A stretch of 64,000 bases of DNA from Ochotona curzoniae (GCF_017591425.1 NW_024467121.1:22766707-22830706); one strand, 5' to 3'; positions 9,713-19,729 are shown, numbered from the stretch's first letter. The notes: generated by a model from the letters alone, not told the origin. Translations and numbers: made by a program.

Positions 9713-11640
9713 ATCAAGGGGGCAGACTATGCCAGGTAAGGGTCTAGCACCTGCTGGGACATGCAAAATCTGGGTCTAGGAGTGGCCTGGTGGGGGAATT
9801 TGGGAAACTGCCCTGGTGGGCTGAAGCTCCCACTAGTGAGCTTGATTCAGGCCTGAGTGTTAGGCTGGGTAAGGTAGTTCCACCTGTCGGCAAGTGAGTG
9901 GGTTCTGGAGGGGTGCAGATCTGGCAGGGCTGGGCCAAACCTTACCACACTGGCATGTGCAGGAGCCAGGATGGAGTGTTCAGCATGCCAGGCTAGGCTG
10001 TCACACTTACTGCTTTGCATGAGTCAAGGATGGGAGCCGACTGGACAGGGCTAGGCTGCAGCAGCCACCAGTGAGAGTTGGGACTTGGGGTGGGCCGGGT
10101 CAGACCTGGCTCCAGCATCTGAAGGCAAATACTGAGATGGGATGGGCTATGGCGAGCTGGGTCAGAGAAATCGCCGGCATGTGCAAGGTCTGTGGCTGGG
10201 AAGAGATCTGACTGAGGAACTAAGGAGACATGCAGGCTCAACTGTGGTTCCCACTGGGAAGCACAAGAGCTGAAATGGGGGCAGCTGTCTGGGCTGGACA
10301 TGGCTGCAGTAACTCTCAGCATGAGTGTGGACTGGGTCTGGGGTGTGCCAGACTAGGCTAGACTCCAGCATGAACTAGTGCTTGTGAGAGCCAGGGTGGG
10401 TATAGAACATGCTGGGCTAGGTCTCGACCCCCCACTGAACCATGTGAGAGCTGTGTCTGGGCAAGGGCCAGATGTGGCTGGGCTGTAGCATACAACAGCA
10501 TGAACCAGACTGATGTGGGCCAGCTGGGTAAGGCCAAATTCCTGCCACAACAGGAGGTGGACTAAGTCAGCCTGGGCCAAGGACCCACCAGTATGTGTGA
10601 GATTTGCCACTGGGAGGAGATCTGATAGAAGAACCTGGGGAACTCCTTTGTCAGGACACAGTCCCTGCAGATGACTGCAATAATCAAGGCAAGGGACAGC
10701 CCGGACTGGGCCAGTTCATAACACCTGCTAACAGACTGAGAACCAGGATGGGGTGCAGACCAGGTTGGGCCACACCACCCACCAGATTACATTAGGGCTG
10801 GGACTGGGGGCTGGCTGGCTGGCCCGGATTGGGTGGTAGCACTCACCAACATGAGTTGGAACTGAGGACAGATCAGGCCGAGCCAGGCTACAGCACCCAC
10901 CAGTAAATACTGTGGTGAGATGGGATATGCCTGACTGGGCTCCAACACTGACCAGCACACGTGAGACCCAGGGGTACACGGGTGCAAGTCAGGTAGGGGA
11001 GATGCGGAGACTCGAATGCCCAGGCCATTGAGACCACCTCAGGAGAGAACTATTTGAGGATCCCCCAACTAAACTGCTGGACTCAGAACTGCAACCATGG
11101 GGAAAGTAGCAGGAATTCCTGTGGTCTGAGGAATGCATGTGCTGGAATGGGCCTCCTCAAAGGTGGGACAGCATACCCAGATGCACACACAGCAGTCCAT
11201 TGAGGCCTGCAGAAGGTATGTGGTACCACAGCAGTGGAGGGAGGACAGAACAAATTGATGAACTACTCCAGAGAAGCTTGAATGCAAGTATCTGGGTGAA
11301 TGGAGAGCCTAAGGTAGACTATGTCAGCCAACTGACCTTGGAAGGATTTCCTCATCCTTGGATCGGTGAGACTGCCAGCCTCTCAAATCTGTCAAAACCA
11401 CTTGAACCCTTGGAGCAGGCTCCATATAAGGACCCTGGGATGACATCGGGTGGCCGTTCTGCATCCCCAGAACTGAGGCGGTTGGCAGGCTGGGTGCAGC
11501 TTCTCCCCCTACTTCCCCCTTTCCTCAGACTCAGAAAGAAAAAGAAAACGTGGAAACAATGTTCTCACCTGCTTCCCCCTCACTCTCAACCCTTCCCACC
11601 CTAATGAACTATTTAAACATCATCAAACAAAAATTCTTTT
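9713..11640 (+). mobile_element. Tandem-repeat-bearing retroelement, copy 2 (longest)
   Basis: A degenerate array from about 9713 to 10990, with a unit of roughly 70-80 bp. Units share CACCCACCAGTnnnTG, GGGCTGGGCC, GAGCCAGGATGGG and CTAGGCTGCAGCA. A unique block follows (GGGCCTCCTCAAAGGTGGGA near 11148, ACAGCATACCCAGATGCA, ACTATGTCAGCCA, TCAAAACCACTTGAACCC), then the pyrimidine-rich CCCACCCTAATGAAC end at about 11600 and an A-rich terminus. The unique-block order matches copies 1 and 3. The 14-bp duplication of the LTR retrocopy seems to lie at its left edge, so the retrocopy may have landed in it. Confidence 0.62.
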
Positions 11641-11655
11641 TAAATGAGAGGCAGG

Positions 11656-11833
11656 CACAGGGCCCAGAGCAATGGCTCAATTGACTAATCTGCCCCTTGC
11701 AAGCATCAAGATCCCATATGGATACTAGTTCATGTCCCAGCTGTTCCTCTTTCCATCCAGCTCCCTGCTTGTGGTCTGGGAAAGCAGCAAAGGATGGCCC
11801 AAAGCTTAAAAATCATCTTCTTAAAAAAAAAAA
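11656..11833 (+). mobile_element. CSINE with internal deletion
   Basis: Head and body as far as GGATGGCCCAAAGCTTA, then a direct jump to an ATCTTCTTAAAAAAAAAAA tail. About 150 bp of the 3' body is missing. Confidence 0.78.
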
Positions 11834-11837
11834 GTGA

Positions 11838-12105
11838 GCAGGCACTAGGGTCCATACAGTGGCTAAGATGTCACTTGGGGTCCCCTTATATTATGATGTG
11901 CATACAATTTTTAATGCTTACATCACATCAGTGTGTGGTTTTGAGTCCTGCTAATGAGCATGCTGAAGCGCAGCAGGTGATGGCTCAAATACCTGGGTCC
12001 CTGTCACCCATGTAGGAGACCAGGATGGAGTTCTGGGATTCAGCCTTCAGCCTGGCTCAGTCCTGAGAGTGAACCAATGGGTAAAAACCTGTCTGTTCCT
12101 TTCAA
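11838..12105 (+). mobile_element. CSINE, very old
   Basis: GCACTAGGGTCCATACAGTG head, GGTGATGGCTCAAATACCTG core and GAGAGTGAACCAATGGGTAA near the end are all diverged. The tail is not preserved. Confidence 0.6.
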
Positions 12106-12708
12106 GTTAGAAAAGGAAGAAAACGAATTAATTAAAAAGAAACAAAAGGGAGAAAGGTATACCGAGCAAAGACCCATCCTCCTGCTTCTGGTTGTGCATG
12201 TCTGGTGCTCTGACAGCAGAAACCAAGCCCCAAGCCAACAGGCGAGGGAGAAGGGCGGGGGGCGGGAGGGTTGGGGAAGTCTGCTTTCTGAGAACATGGC
12301 TGAGCTGCTCAACAACCCAGGGACCTTTGGACTTAGGACAAGCACCCTCAACCTAAGCCACAGTCTACAGAGATTATACTCTGAGACAGAATCAAATAAA
12401 ACAGGAACTAGTGACAGTTAAAGGTTCTCGTAAGTTTACTTAAAGTTCCTGCTTTGGGAAAACAAGAATACTAGTTATCAAGATACCATTGCAACACGTT
12501 TTGTATTTTGCTTTGTTTCTGTCTGGGATTAGCATAGGGTGAGGGAGAGATACGAGGTGTGGAGAGAAGGAAGGAAAAAGCTTGTTTCTGGGTATGCAGA
12601 TTCGGACACATGATGGAAACATTAGGTGATGAATGTACTGATGCGTGATCTACAATCCGTTCACAAAGTCTGAATTACATCACAGCACATATAAGAAGTA
12701 AAGCCTGG
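12106..12708. other. Unassigned intronic sequence
   Basis: Includes a short G-rich run at 12250-12275. Nothing else recognised. Confidence 0.5.
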
Positions 12709-12882
12709 GCCCCGCACCGTAGCCTAATGGCTGGAATCCTTGCATACGCCAGGATCGGCGCAGCTCCGGCCATTATGGCCACTTGCGGAGTGAGTCAAAA
12801 TACGGAAGATCTTTCTTTCTGTCTCTCCTCTCTGTATATCTGACTTTGCAATGAAAATAAATCTTGAAAAGAAAAAAAAAGT
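12709..12882 (+). mobile_element. CSINE with large internal deletion
   Basis: Head CCCCGCACCGTAGCCTAATG jumps at CGCCAGGATCGGCGCAGCTC from the B-box area straight to the GGATCGGC of the 3' body. The GGATC shared by both breakpoints is a likely microhomology. Confidence 0.8.
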
Positions 12883-12975
12883 AAGGCCTAACACACTTGC
12901 ATAACTTCACACACACCTGGAGTCTAATGGGAAGACAGGCTGGCCAAAGGAATGAAGTCAAACGACCTCATCTGG

Positions 12976-13305
12976 GCCCGCCCCAGTAGCCTAGCAGCTA
13001 AAGTCTTCACCTTGCACACACCGGGATCCCATGTGGATGCTAGTTCTAATCCTGGCAGCCCCATTTCCCATCCAGTTCCCTGCTTGTGGTTTGGCAAAGC
13101 AGTTGAGGACGACCCAAAGCCTTGGGACTCTGCATCCATGTGGGAGACCCAGAACAGGCTCCTGGCTCCTGGCTTCGGATCAGCTCAGCTCCGGCAGTTG
13201 TGGCCGCTTGGTGAGTGAATCAACAGACCGGAGATGTTCTTCTCTGTCTTTCCTCCTCTCTACCTATCTGATTTTACAATAAAATTAAACAAACCTTTAA
13301 AAGAA
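12976..13305 (+). mobile_element. CSINE, full length
   Basis: GGGCCCGCCCCAGTAGCCTA head of the GGCTAAAGTC type, complete body, AATAAAATTAAACAAACCTT tail. Confidence 0.88.
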
Positions 13306-13369
13306 AAAAATTACCTCATCTGAAGAGTCCTTGAAAGTGATTTTTGCTTCTTTAAGTTTCAGGACTCTA

Positions 13370-13437
13370 ACAATTCACTCCCCAAGTGGCTGCAAAGGCC
13401 AGAACTGAGCCGATCCGAAGCCAGGAGCTCAGAGCTT
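13370..13437 (-). mobile_element. CSINE body fragment, reverse
   Basis: CACTCCCCAAGTGGCTGCAA through CGATCCGAAGCCAGGAGC matches the reverse 3' body. Both ends are lost. Confidence 0.65.
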
Positions 13438-14023
13438 CTGCTTAAAACTAAAGAAATTCATTTATACCCTGATTTATAGTATAAACACTTGTGCATCTTC
13501 ATTTTATGAAAACTCATCAGTAGCCAAGATAATTGGAAGAGCACAAAGTTTAGATCTTGAAAAATAATGACATTGGTGCTATAGCCACCACAGCAGCGCT
13601 CTGTGCCAGCACTGAAATCAATCTGAATCTCCTCGCTTTGCATGCCAATAAATTAGGAGTATGTGAATAACCTCATTCCCAACACTCAGAAAATAACTCC
13701 AGGACATATTTTATTGGTGACATACTGCCCCAAAGTAAACAGAGGAACATGATCATGGTGAAGGCAGCAAGCAATAATTTAGCAGCAATCCACATGATTC
13801 AGTAAACTTTTGAGGATTACACTAGTCAATCCTCCACAAGAAGGAAGTTAAGTCAGATGATCCAAATACAACTATTTTCATCTATGTGGCAGTGTTACAG
13901 CAGAAGAGGGTGATCCAGTCCCCAATCCATTGAGTACCAAAAATACAGCCAGGGCTGAAGCAGGTGACATGACAGAGAGCTGCAAGATTATAGGACAAGA
14001 GACCCCCATCAACAGCGATTCTG
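13438..14023. other. Unassigned intronic sequence
   Basis: No exon or repeat recognised. Confidence 0.5.
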
Positions 14024-14340
14024 GGCCTGGCGCGGTAGCCTAGCAGCTAAAGTCCTCACCTTGCAGGCACTGGGATCCATATGAGTGCTGGTTCGTAACC
14101 CAGCTACTCCACTTCCCATCCAGCTCCCTGCTTATGGCCTGGGAAAGCAGTAGATGATGGCCCAAATCCTTGGGACCCTGCACCTTTGTAGGAGATTCAG
14201 AAGAAGCTCCAGGTACCTGGTTTCGGATTGGCTCAATTTCGGCAGTTGTGGCCACTTGGGGAGAGAATCAGTGGGCGGAATCTTCCTCTCCTCAATGTAT
14301 ATCTGATTTTCCAATAAAAATTTAAAAAAAAAAAGTTTTT
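14024..14340 (+). mobile_element. CSINE, full length
   Basis: GGGCCTGGCGCGGTAGCCTA head, complete body, AATAAAAATTTAAAAA tail followed by a T run. Confidence 0.88.
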
Positions 14341-14361
14341 TTTTTAAATAATAGTGATTCG

Positions 14362-14695
14362 CGGCCAGTACAATAGTGTAGTGGTTAAAATCCTCACCTT
14401 AAACGTGCCAGGATCTCATATGGGCGCCGGGTCGTATCATGGCTGCCCCGCTTCCCTTCCAGCTCCCTGCCTGTGGCCCGGGAAAGCAGTCGAGGATGGA
14501 CCAAAGCTTTGGGACCCTGCACCCGCGTGGGATACCAGGAAGAAGGTCCTGGATCCTGGCTTCGGATCGGCATAGCATCCGCCGTTGCACTCACTTGGGG
14601 AGTGAATCATCGGACGGAAGATCTTCCTCTCTGTCTCTCCTCTCTATCCGCCTTTCCAATAAAGAAAATAAAAAATAAATCTTTAAAAAAAAAAT
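14362..14695 (+). mobile_element. CSINE, full length, young type
   Basis: GGCCAGTACAATAGTGTAGT head, TTAAACGTGCC variant, GGATCGGCATAGCATCCGCC body diagnostic. The tail AATAAAGAAAATAAAAAATA is followed by a duplicated ATCTTTAAAA. Confidence 0.88.
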
Positions 14696-15242
14696 CTTTA
14701 AAACCCAAGTGACCCTCAGGTCCTCTCCATAACTAACAGGGTCACCGTAACGATGGAACCTCAGGTTTGTCTCCTTTCTGCATCCCACATTTCAGTTACA
14801 CCAGATCAGCTGACATTTCCCAAACCCAACTGACACTTCCCCACCTCTGCCACTCTGTCCGAGCTGCTTGTCCTCGGCCCTCTATCACCACACCTGACAG
14901 TTTCGCCCCTTTTACCCTTCAGCACTCCATTCACACAGTCCCTGTGCATCCTTTACTCACACTGTTCTTACCTGAATTTGTTAGTTGCACCCTACTTTTG
15001 AAATCCTAAATTCCTTAATGACAGGATAATGGACACATGCTTGTGACTTCTATAGGATCAAAATTAAGTAAGTGAACATTAGGGTACTTAACGGCACAAA
15101 ACACTTGTAGGACAAAAGACCTCAAAGAATATAAAAGGGCAAGTTTATTAGCGGTCATTTATTTGTTATGCTGATAAAACATTACATATGGCTCAGCTCA
15201 TCCTATTAACAGGAAAAGGCAGTATGTAAAAAACCCAAGGTG
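14696..15242. other. Unassigned intronic sequence
   Basis: Pyrimidine-rich in the first 250 bp (14770-15000). No repeat or exon recognised. Confidence 0.5.
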
Positions 15243-15503
15243 GAGGTGGCGATGTTGTGGTTTAGTGGGTAAAGGTGTGCCTGTGACACTGGCATCCCAT
15301 TCCTGCAATTCCACTTAGGATCCAGCTCCCTGTTCAGTTTGGGAATAGCAGCACAAGATGGCCCAAGTCCTTCAGTCCCTGCATTCATGTGGGAGACCCC
15401 GATTTAGGTCCTTTCTCCTGTTCTGACTGTTGCAGCCACCTGCAGAGTGAACCAGCAGATGGAAGCTCTTCTGCTTCTCTGACTCATTCAAATAAACTAA
15501 AAA
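15243..15503 (+). mobile_element. CSINE, old
   Basis: Head GGAGGTGGCGATGTTGTGGT, AGCAGCACAAGATGGCCCAA core, CAAATAAACTAAAAATC tail. It is directly followed by another SINE. Confidence 0.72.
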
Positions 15504-15504
15504 T

Positions 15505-15803
15505 CAAGGACAGGTACATTGGCTCAACTGGCTAATCCTCCATCTCAAACACCAGTGCTGGTTTGTGTCCTGGTTGCTCCACTTCCCATCCAGCTCCCTG
15601 CCTGGGGCCTGGGAAAGCAGCAGAGGAAGGTCCAAGTACTTGGGGCCCTGCACCTGTGTGGGAGACCACAAGAAGCTCCTGGCTCCTGGCTCAGCTCTGG
15701 CTGCTGTGGCCACTTGGGGAGTGAATCAGCACCCAGAAGAGTTTTGTCTCTGTAAATCTGCCTTTCTAATAAAGACAACAAAATCTTAAAAAAAAAAAAA
15801 AAA
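15505..15803 (+). mobile_element. CSINE, full length
   Basis: GGACAGGTACATTGGCTCAA head, body lacking about 20 bp around GGCTCAGCTC, and an AATAAAGACAACAAAATCTT tail with a 15-bp A run. It lies head to tail with the previous copy. Confidence 0.85.
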
Positions 15804-17164
15804 TCACAAGAATTATCCAGTACAAAAATAATCAATCTGCAGTCAAGAACTTCTTGCTCAAACCTCTGGTCCTCCAGACAGGTCACTGGCCCTTCTTTCT
15901 GCCTGCTTCCCCTGTTACTACCTCATCACAACAAGGAGGAGTAAGACGTGTGCTAACACTGAGTATCACCCCTAGCCTCCTTTCCCAATCCACCACAATT
16001 AGCAGTAATTTGCCTGACTCATACAGTGAAGCAAAGTGCACTGTATGTCGAAGAATGAATTTTGTTTAATTTTAAAAGCAAAATTCATTACCTTTGCTTT
16101 CACAGATTTCTTGTGGGCTCTGAAACCATGGCTTGTGGCCATTGCATAATTCTAATGTGTTAAAAATAGGATATGTCTCAAGGTATATTCTCAAGAGCAG
16201 ACTATACATCCTGAGGGATGGCTTGCAATCATCTTCACGGATAAAAAGAAACCAAACTCAGACCACTGGGAGAGGAGAACAGAGGCGTCCAGAAACAGTC
16301 AAAGGGCAATTAAAGGTCTTGAAGAACAAGGCACTCAGCTGAGACGAATGCAACCATTTCGCTGTAGCCAGACCTTTCTTAACCAGTGGAACTTAAGGCC
16401 AACAACCTCACAAGGTGCCATGCTTATCTAGGCCTTCTTTTTCTACTTATTATTCTTTTAACTTCCTCTATTACACTTCAGTTTCCTCAGTCTGTTAATC
16501 CACTTGCTCTCACTTCCAGGCTCAGTCAGAATTCCGAAGAGCCCTCAGGCCAACCCCACGCTCTACTGACATAAATTTGTGAATATGGCACGGCGGGGAA
16601 TCTCTTTCTAGCCAAAACAATAAGTGTAAAAACTTGTAACCAGTATGAAGGAATAAAGTTTCCACCCATAAATGAGGACCAAGACTGCCGACCTGCAGGT
16701 CTCTTCTACATCTTACAAGCCAACCCAACAACAGCGATGAGGAACGTTGCACCTGCCAATCCACTGAAGAAAACTGGAAACACTGCTGGCAAGGGCAAGC
16801 CTTTACAACCTAAATCCGTCTGCCAAAAGCACAGAGCTACACCCAGGAAAGCGTCCAGCTGCAAGACGACTCTCTGCTGGGCGCGTGTGCCTGTGGCTAT
16901 GGCAATGACAGTCATCAGGAGAACCAGCCTGTGTGTTCGCAGCACGCCGAAGTTAGATGACCTAACAAACAAGTTCTTGCCTCTCCGTGGTCACATCACC
17001 GACCTGTTGCACCACCTGGCAAGTGGTCTCCAGGATTTGAGGAAGGAGCACACCCCCCACCCCCCGCCATGATCTCTAAATTATTCAGCGGGGCTGTTTC
17101 CTTAATAAAATTCACCCTCATCCATTTTAATGAGGCTGCCTTGGAGGCCAAGAGGGTATTGGCT
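15804..17164. other. Unassigned sequence next to the CpG island
   Basis: No SINE in 1.3 kb, unusual for this intron. 16700-17065 is of intermediate GC content and open on both strands for about 90-110 codons, but neither frame matches a protein family that I recognise. It is still inside DESI2 intron 1. It could hold an alternative first exon or a divergent non-coding transcript; no splice evidence supports either. Confidence 0.35.
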
Positions 17165-17666
17165 CCCGTTCACCTTCGAGGAGGCGCGAGCACGGAAATC
17201 GACGGCTCTGACTCTGGACTTGGGGAGTTTGTGAAGATCTGGGCATGAACACAGATGCACGGTTCGGCAGAGGCGCAGGAGACCGGAGCGCAGGAGTCCG
17301 GGCGCCGCGGCAACCCCGGGGCCCAGGAGGCTGCGGGGACGCGGGAACCGCGACCAAAGGACGCCGCCCGTCGGCCGGGGGGTCGGGCCCAGAGCCGGGG
17401 TCCGGGCCAAGCAGAGGGCGCGGGGGAAGAGGTGCAAGCCCTCGGACCCAAAGCCCCCGGAATGCCGGGCAGCGCCAACAGGGCACCGACCGTGCGAGGA
17501 TTATAATGTAACACTCGTCCCCCGCCCCCACCGCGGGAGAACTAAGCTGGAAGGCGGAGACACCAGGCTACGAGACGCGCCCGGGGTTGGGGTCCCAGCC
17601 CACCCAGGCGACGGGAGGTCCGCGGGGAGGCCGCCGGCCTGGCCAGGGGCGCGGGGTCACACTCAC

Positions 17667-17708
17667 CATGTCGTACACGTTGAGCACCACTAACTGGTTA
17701 GCCCCCAT
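17667..17708 (-). CDS. DESI2: DESI2 coding exon 1 (N-terminal 14 codons)
   Basis: DESI2 (PPPDE1) is a small PPPDE-superfamily cysteine protease, described as a deSUMOylating isopeptidase and palmitoyl thioesterase. On the minus strand an ATG at 17708 opens MGANQLVVLNVYDM, the N-terminus of vertebrate DESI2 as I know it. It is followed directly by a splice donor GTGAGT at 17666-17661. The start has A at -3 and G at +4, a strong Kozak context, and lies after a GAG/GGA-rich 5' leader inside a CpG island. The exon ends in phase 0 after Met14, where the next exon is expected to begin with Tyr-Trp. That exon was not found, so intron 1 must exceed 17.6 kb. The catalytic His and Cys lie in later exons outside the window. 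The identification is firm for so short an exon because sequence, donor, CpG island and neighbouring gene all agree. Confidence 0.93.
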
Positions 17709-18076
17709 CCTCCTCCTCCTCCTCGCCGCCGCCGCCTCGTCCTCGAGCCGCTCCGTCTCCGCGGGGCCGGAGGCCGCCGTTGAGCCCCGCCGGGCGCTTA
17801 GGGGGGCCTGGGCCGAGCGCTAAGCTCGCAGCCGGGGCGGGAGCATCGGGCAGCCGGGCCGCTCCGGGGGCGCCGCCGACGGGAGCCTGTGCGGGGCCGG
17901 GCCGGACCGCTGGCGGGCCCCGCTCGGGCTCAGGCGCCTCCCCTCGGCAGCAGACACGTGGGGAAGGGAGGGGCCTGAGCGAGGGGCGGGCGCCGGGCGC
18001 CCCGGGGGCGGGGCCGGCCCGGCGCCGGGCTGAGGCCGCTTGCGCTGTGGTGCCGGGGCGCCGCTCTTCAGGACCT

Positions 18077-18087
18077 AAAATGGCGGC
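18077..18087 (+). promoter_or_regulatory. YY1-like site
   Basis: AAAATGGCGGC is a full match to the AAnATGGCGGC core of YY1, a common element close to start sites of CpG-island genes. It is about 370 bp upstream of the DESI2 start codon, and near the distal edge of the GC-rich block. Confidence 0.6.
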
Positions 18088-18131
18088 AGCCTCGGCATCT
18101 CGTCACCCTGGGAGCGGAGGGCCCCAGAAAG

Positions 18132-18150
18132 ACTGCAGTTCCCAGCATGC
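18132..18150 (+). promoter_or_regulatory. ZNF143/Staf-type motif, copy 1
   Basis: ACTGCAGTTCCCAGCATGC resembles the ZNF143/THAP11 promoter motif ACTACAnnTCCCAGnATGC, with one deviation in the ACTACA half. It is the first of three copies in the same orientation. Confidence 0.6.
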
Positions 18151-18183
18151 TACTGGAAGCGCAAGGCGGTCTCAACAGTCTGG

Positions 18184-18202
18184 ACTACAACTCCCAGCAT
18201 GC
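18184..18202 (+). promoter_or_regulatory. ZNF143/Staf-type motif, copy 2
   Basis: ACTACAACTCCCAGCATGC is a perfect match to the extended ZNF143 (Staf) motif, 52 bp from copy 1. This is the best preserved of the three. Confidence 0.75.
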
Positions 18203-18243
18203 TGCGCGGCTTCTGGCCCTACTAGGTTAGCTCTCCCGGGGAG

Positions 18244-18262
18244 CCTACATATCCCAGGCTGC
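18244..18262 (+). promoter_or_regulatory. ZNF143/Staf-type motif, copy 3 (degenerate)
   Basis: CCTACATATCCCAGGCTGC keeps CTACA and TCCCAG but has lost the terminal ATGC. It lies 60 bp from copy 2 in the same orientation. Confidence 0.45.
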
Positions 18263-18384
18263 AGTGCTTTGCACCTGCGGGGAGAATCCTTTCCTGCCTG
18301 TCCTTGGCAAGAGGTGAAGTCTACCTTGAACCGTGGCTGGTGGTGATGCTTCAGTGGCTGTTGATTGTATCGAGTTGAGCTCAA

Positions 18385-18664
18385 AGAAAACGGCACCATG
18401 TAGCCAGAACTGATGACCTTAAATTTCCTAAACTATTTTTCTTGTTTGTTTTTTAAATTTTTATTTTTCTTACTGTTCTTCACAAATTATCTCAAGGAAT
18501 TCTTTCTTAATTTTTAATTTTACTTATTATTATGATCATTTAATGATACAGTTCCATAGGCCCTGGACTTTCCCTATCCCCACCCCAGTTCTCTTACCCC
18601 CCTCATTGAGTTCCTCTAAATCATTACTGTAGTATAGTTCTTCATACGCAGTCATATGTCCATC
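18385..18664 (-). repeat. L1-type 3' UTR fragment, reverse
   Basis: A T-rich lead-in, then CAGTTCCATAGGCCCTGGAC and a C-rich stretch (CCCCACCCCAG), resembling a reverse polypurine L1 3' UTR like the one at 5763-5901. The family call is tentative. Confidence 0.45.
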
Positions 18665-18668
18665 ATTG

Positions 18669-19299
18669 TGTTGCAGGATTTTTGACTCCGAGTATGGCAG
18701 CAACCTCAAATTCTTGTCTTGCAGGAAAGAAGAATTTTCATGCGGACACAGTTTAGTTTTAAAGCAAGATTTATTAGAAAAGCTGAGAAGACTCCCGTCC
18801 TAGCGATGGGAGGGGGTTTTGAGATAGAAAGGACCCTTACCTCCTGCCATAGTGGCAGGAGGAAAAGTAAAAAAGAACCCTAGTGCTCTGCCATAGTGGC
18901 AGGAGGAAAATGAGAACCCGTATTAATGGTGGGGAATGCACCTTTTAAAGGTTTCCCTCAAAGATGTTTCTCCATAAACAAAATTCCTGGTTTCCATGGT
19001 ACCTGGCCTTGGGACAAAAGGCCACAGAGGTGCCAGACATAGGACATTCCAGGCCTTGGGCAGATGTGTATTACTTCTTCCTGCTCTCCTTTCAATGATA
19101 AAGAGATCGGCCTGAGGCCCTCCCACAGTGGCCGGAGGTAATGGCCGATACTTCTGGTGGGGAATTGATATGCTAATAGCACCCCTGTCCCTAGGAAGAG
19201 ACGTGCCCTGGCGAATCCAAGACATGGTGGGGAAATTCTCTTTCACTTGGGGACCCAGAATACCCTAACTGCCTACTACCCACTCTAACTCCTCTCTCA
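18669..19299 (-). mobile_element. Solo LTR (631 bp) with ATTG target duplication
   Basis: In minus orientation it begins TGAGAGAGGAG and ends CCTGCAACA, so it has TG...CA termini. ATTG flanks it on both sides (18665-18668 and 19300-19303). Internal AATAAA lies in AATAAATCTTGCTTTAAAAC. No retroviral internal region or coding remnant adjoins it, so this is a solo LTR. The same family gives the LTR at 22214-22511 and the retrocopy at 9241-9698. It lies 0.4 kb upstream of the third ZNF143-like site and could in principle influence the DESI2 promoter. Confidence 0.8.
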
Positions 19300-19420
19300 A
19301 TTGTAGGCATGGGCAATTGCAGAGAGTCCAGCATCCTATTGTCAAGATATAGTAAACAGTTTCATTGGGAGTCCATCTTTGGAAGTAGAGATGCATACTG
19401 CATTGTATCTTCACATCTGG

Positions 19421-19660
19421 GTATGTTAGTCTCCATTACACACTTACTATACTTCCTCTTAAAAGCCACAATACAAAATCAACAACAGGAAGAAAAATAG
19501 AAATCTACAATGCTATGAAGTTAAATAACATGCTACTAGATATGATAGTCTCCATTACACAGTTACTATACATCCCCTTAAATGAAAAACCACAAAACAA
19601 AATCACCAACAGGAGGAAAAAAGAAATTAACAACACCAAGAGGTTAAATAATAAGCTACA
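19421..19660 (+). repeat. Direct tandem duplication, about 120-bp unit
   Basis: TTAGTCTCCATTACACACTT at 19428 recurs as ATAGTCTCCATTACACAGTT near 19546. Both copies continue with ACTATAC, a TCCyCTTAAA motif, an AAAATCA-CAACAGGA motif and GAAGTTAAATAA / GAGGTTAAATAA. Two diverged units. Confidence 0.75.
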
Positions 19661-19729
19661 GAATGACTAGTGTGTCACTGAAGAAATGAAAAAGAAAATC
19701 AGCCTTCTTGAAAATGATGCTATTGTATG

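Larger units (their letters stand above)
1..17666 (-). other. DESI2: DESI2 intron 1 (partial)
   Basis: The whole left part of the window lies downstream of the DESI2 exon 1 donor. I looked for the expected second exon (Tyr-Trp-Met-Asn start) on the minus strand and did not find it. The intron is packed with SINEs, almost all in plus orientation, so antisense to DESI2. It also holds two tandem-repeat retroelements and an LTR retrocopy, which are listed separately. Confidence 0.8.
17165..18215. promoter_or_regulatory. DESI2: CpG island and promoter region of DESI2
   Basis: About 1 kb of very GC-rich, CpG-dense sequence stands out sharply from its AT-rich surroundings. It contains several GC boxes, for example GGGGGCGGGG at 18004-18013 and GGGGCGGG near 17984. 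It spans DESI2 coding exon 1 and extends about 500 bp upstream of the start codon. No TATA box is evident, as is usual for broad CpG-island promoters. The transcription start was not located; it should lie between about 17730 and 18060 on the minus strand. The island extends 500 bp into intron 1. Long open frames on both strands here are a by-product of GC richness. Confidence 0.85.

Noticed and set aside
9713..11040. Regularly spaced repeats considered as a CRISPR array or centromeric satellite.
   Set aside because: Units are degenerate, of variable spacing, without conserved spacers, and lie within a dispersed retroelement in a mammalian intron.
13458..13643. Candidate DESI2 exon 2 on the minus strand.
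   Set aside because: The translation does not contain the expected Tyr-Trp-Met-Asn or the His-containing PPPDE motif, and splice sites do not fit.
17780..18346. A 188-codon plus-strand frame in the CpG island, and the 78-134-codon frames around it.
   Set aside because: GC-rich sequence is poor in stop codons. The frames run antisense through DESI2 exon 1 and the promoter motifs, with Ala/Gly/Pro/Arg composition and no family match.
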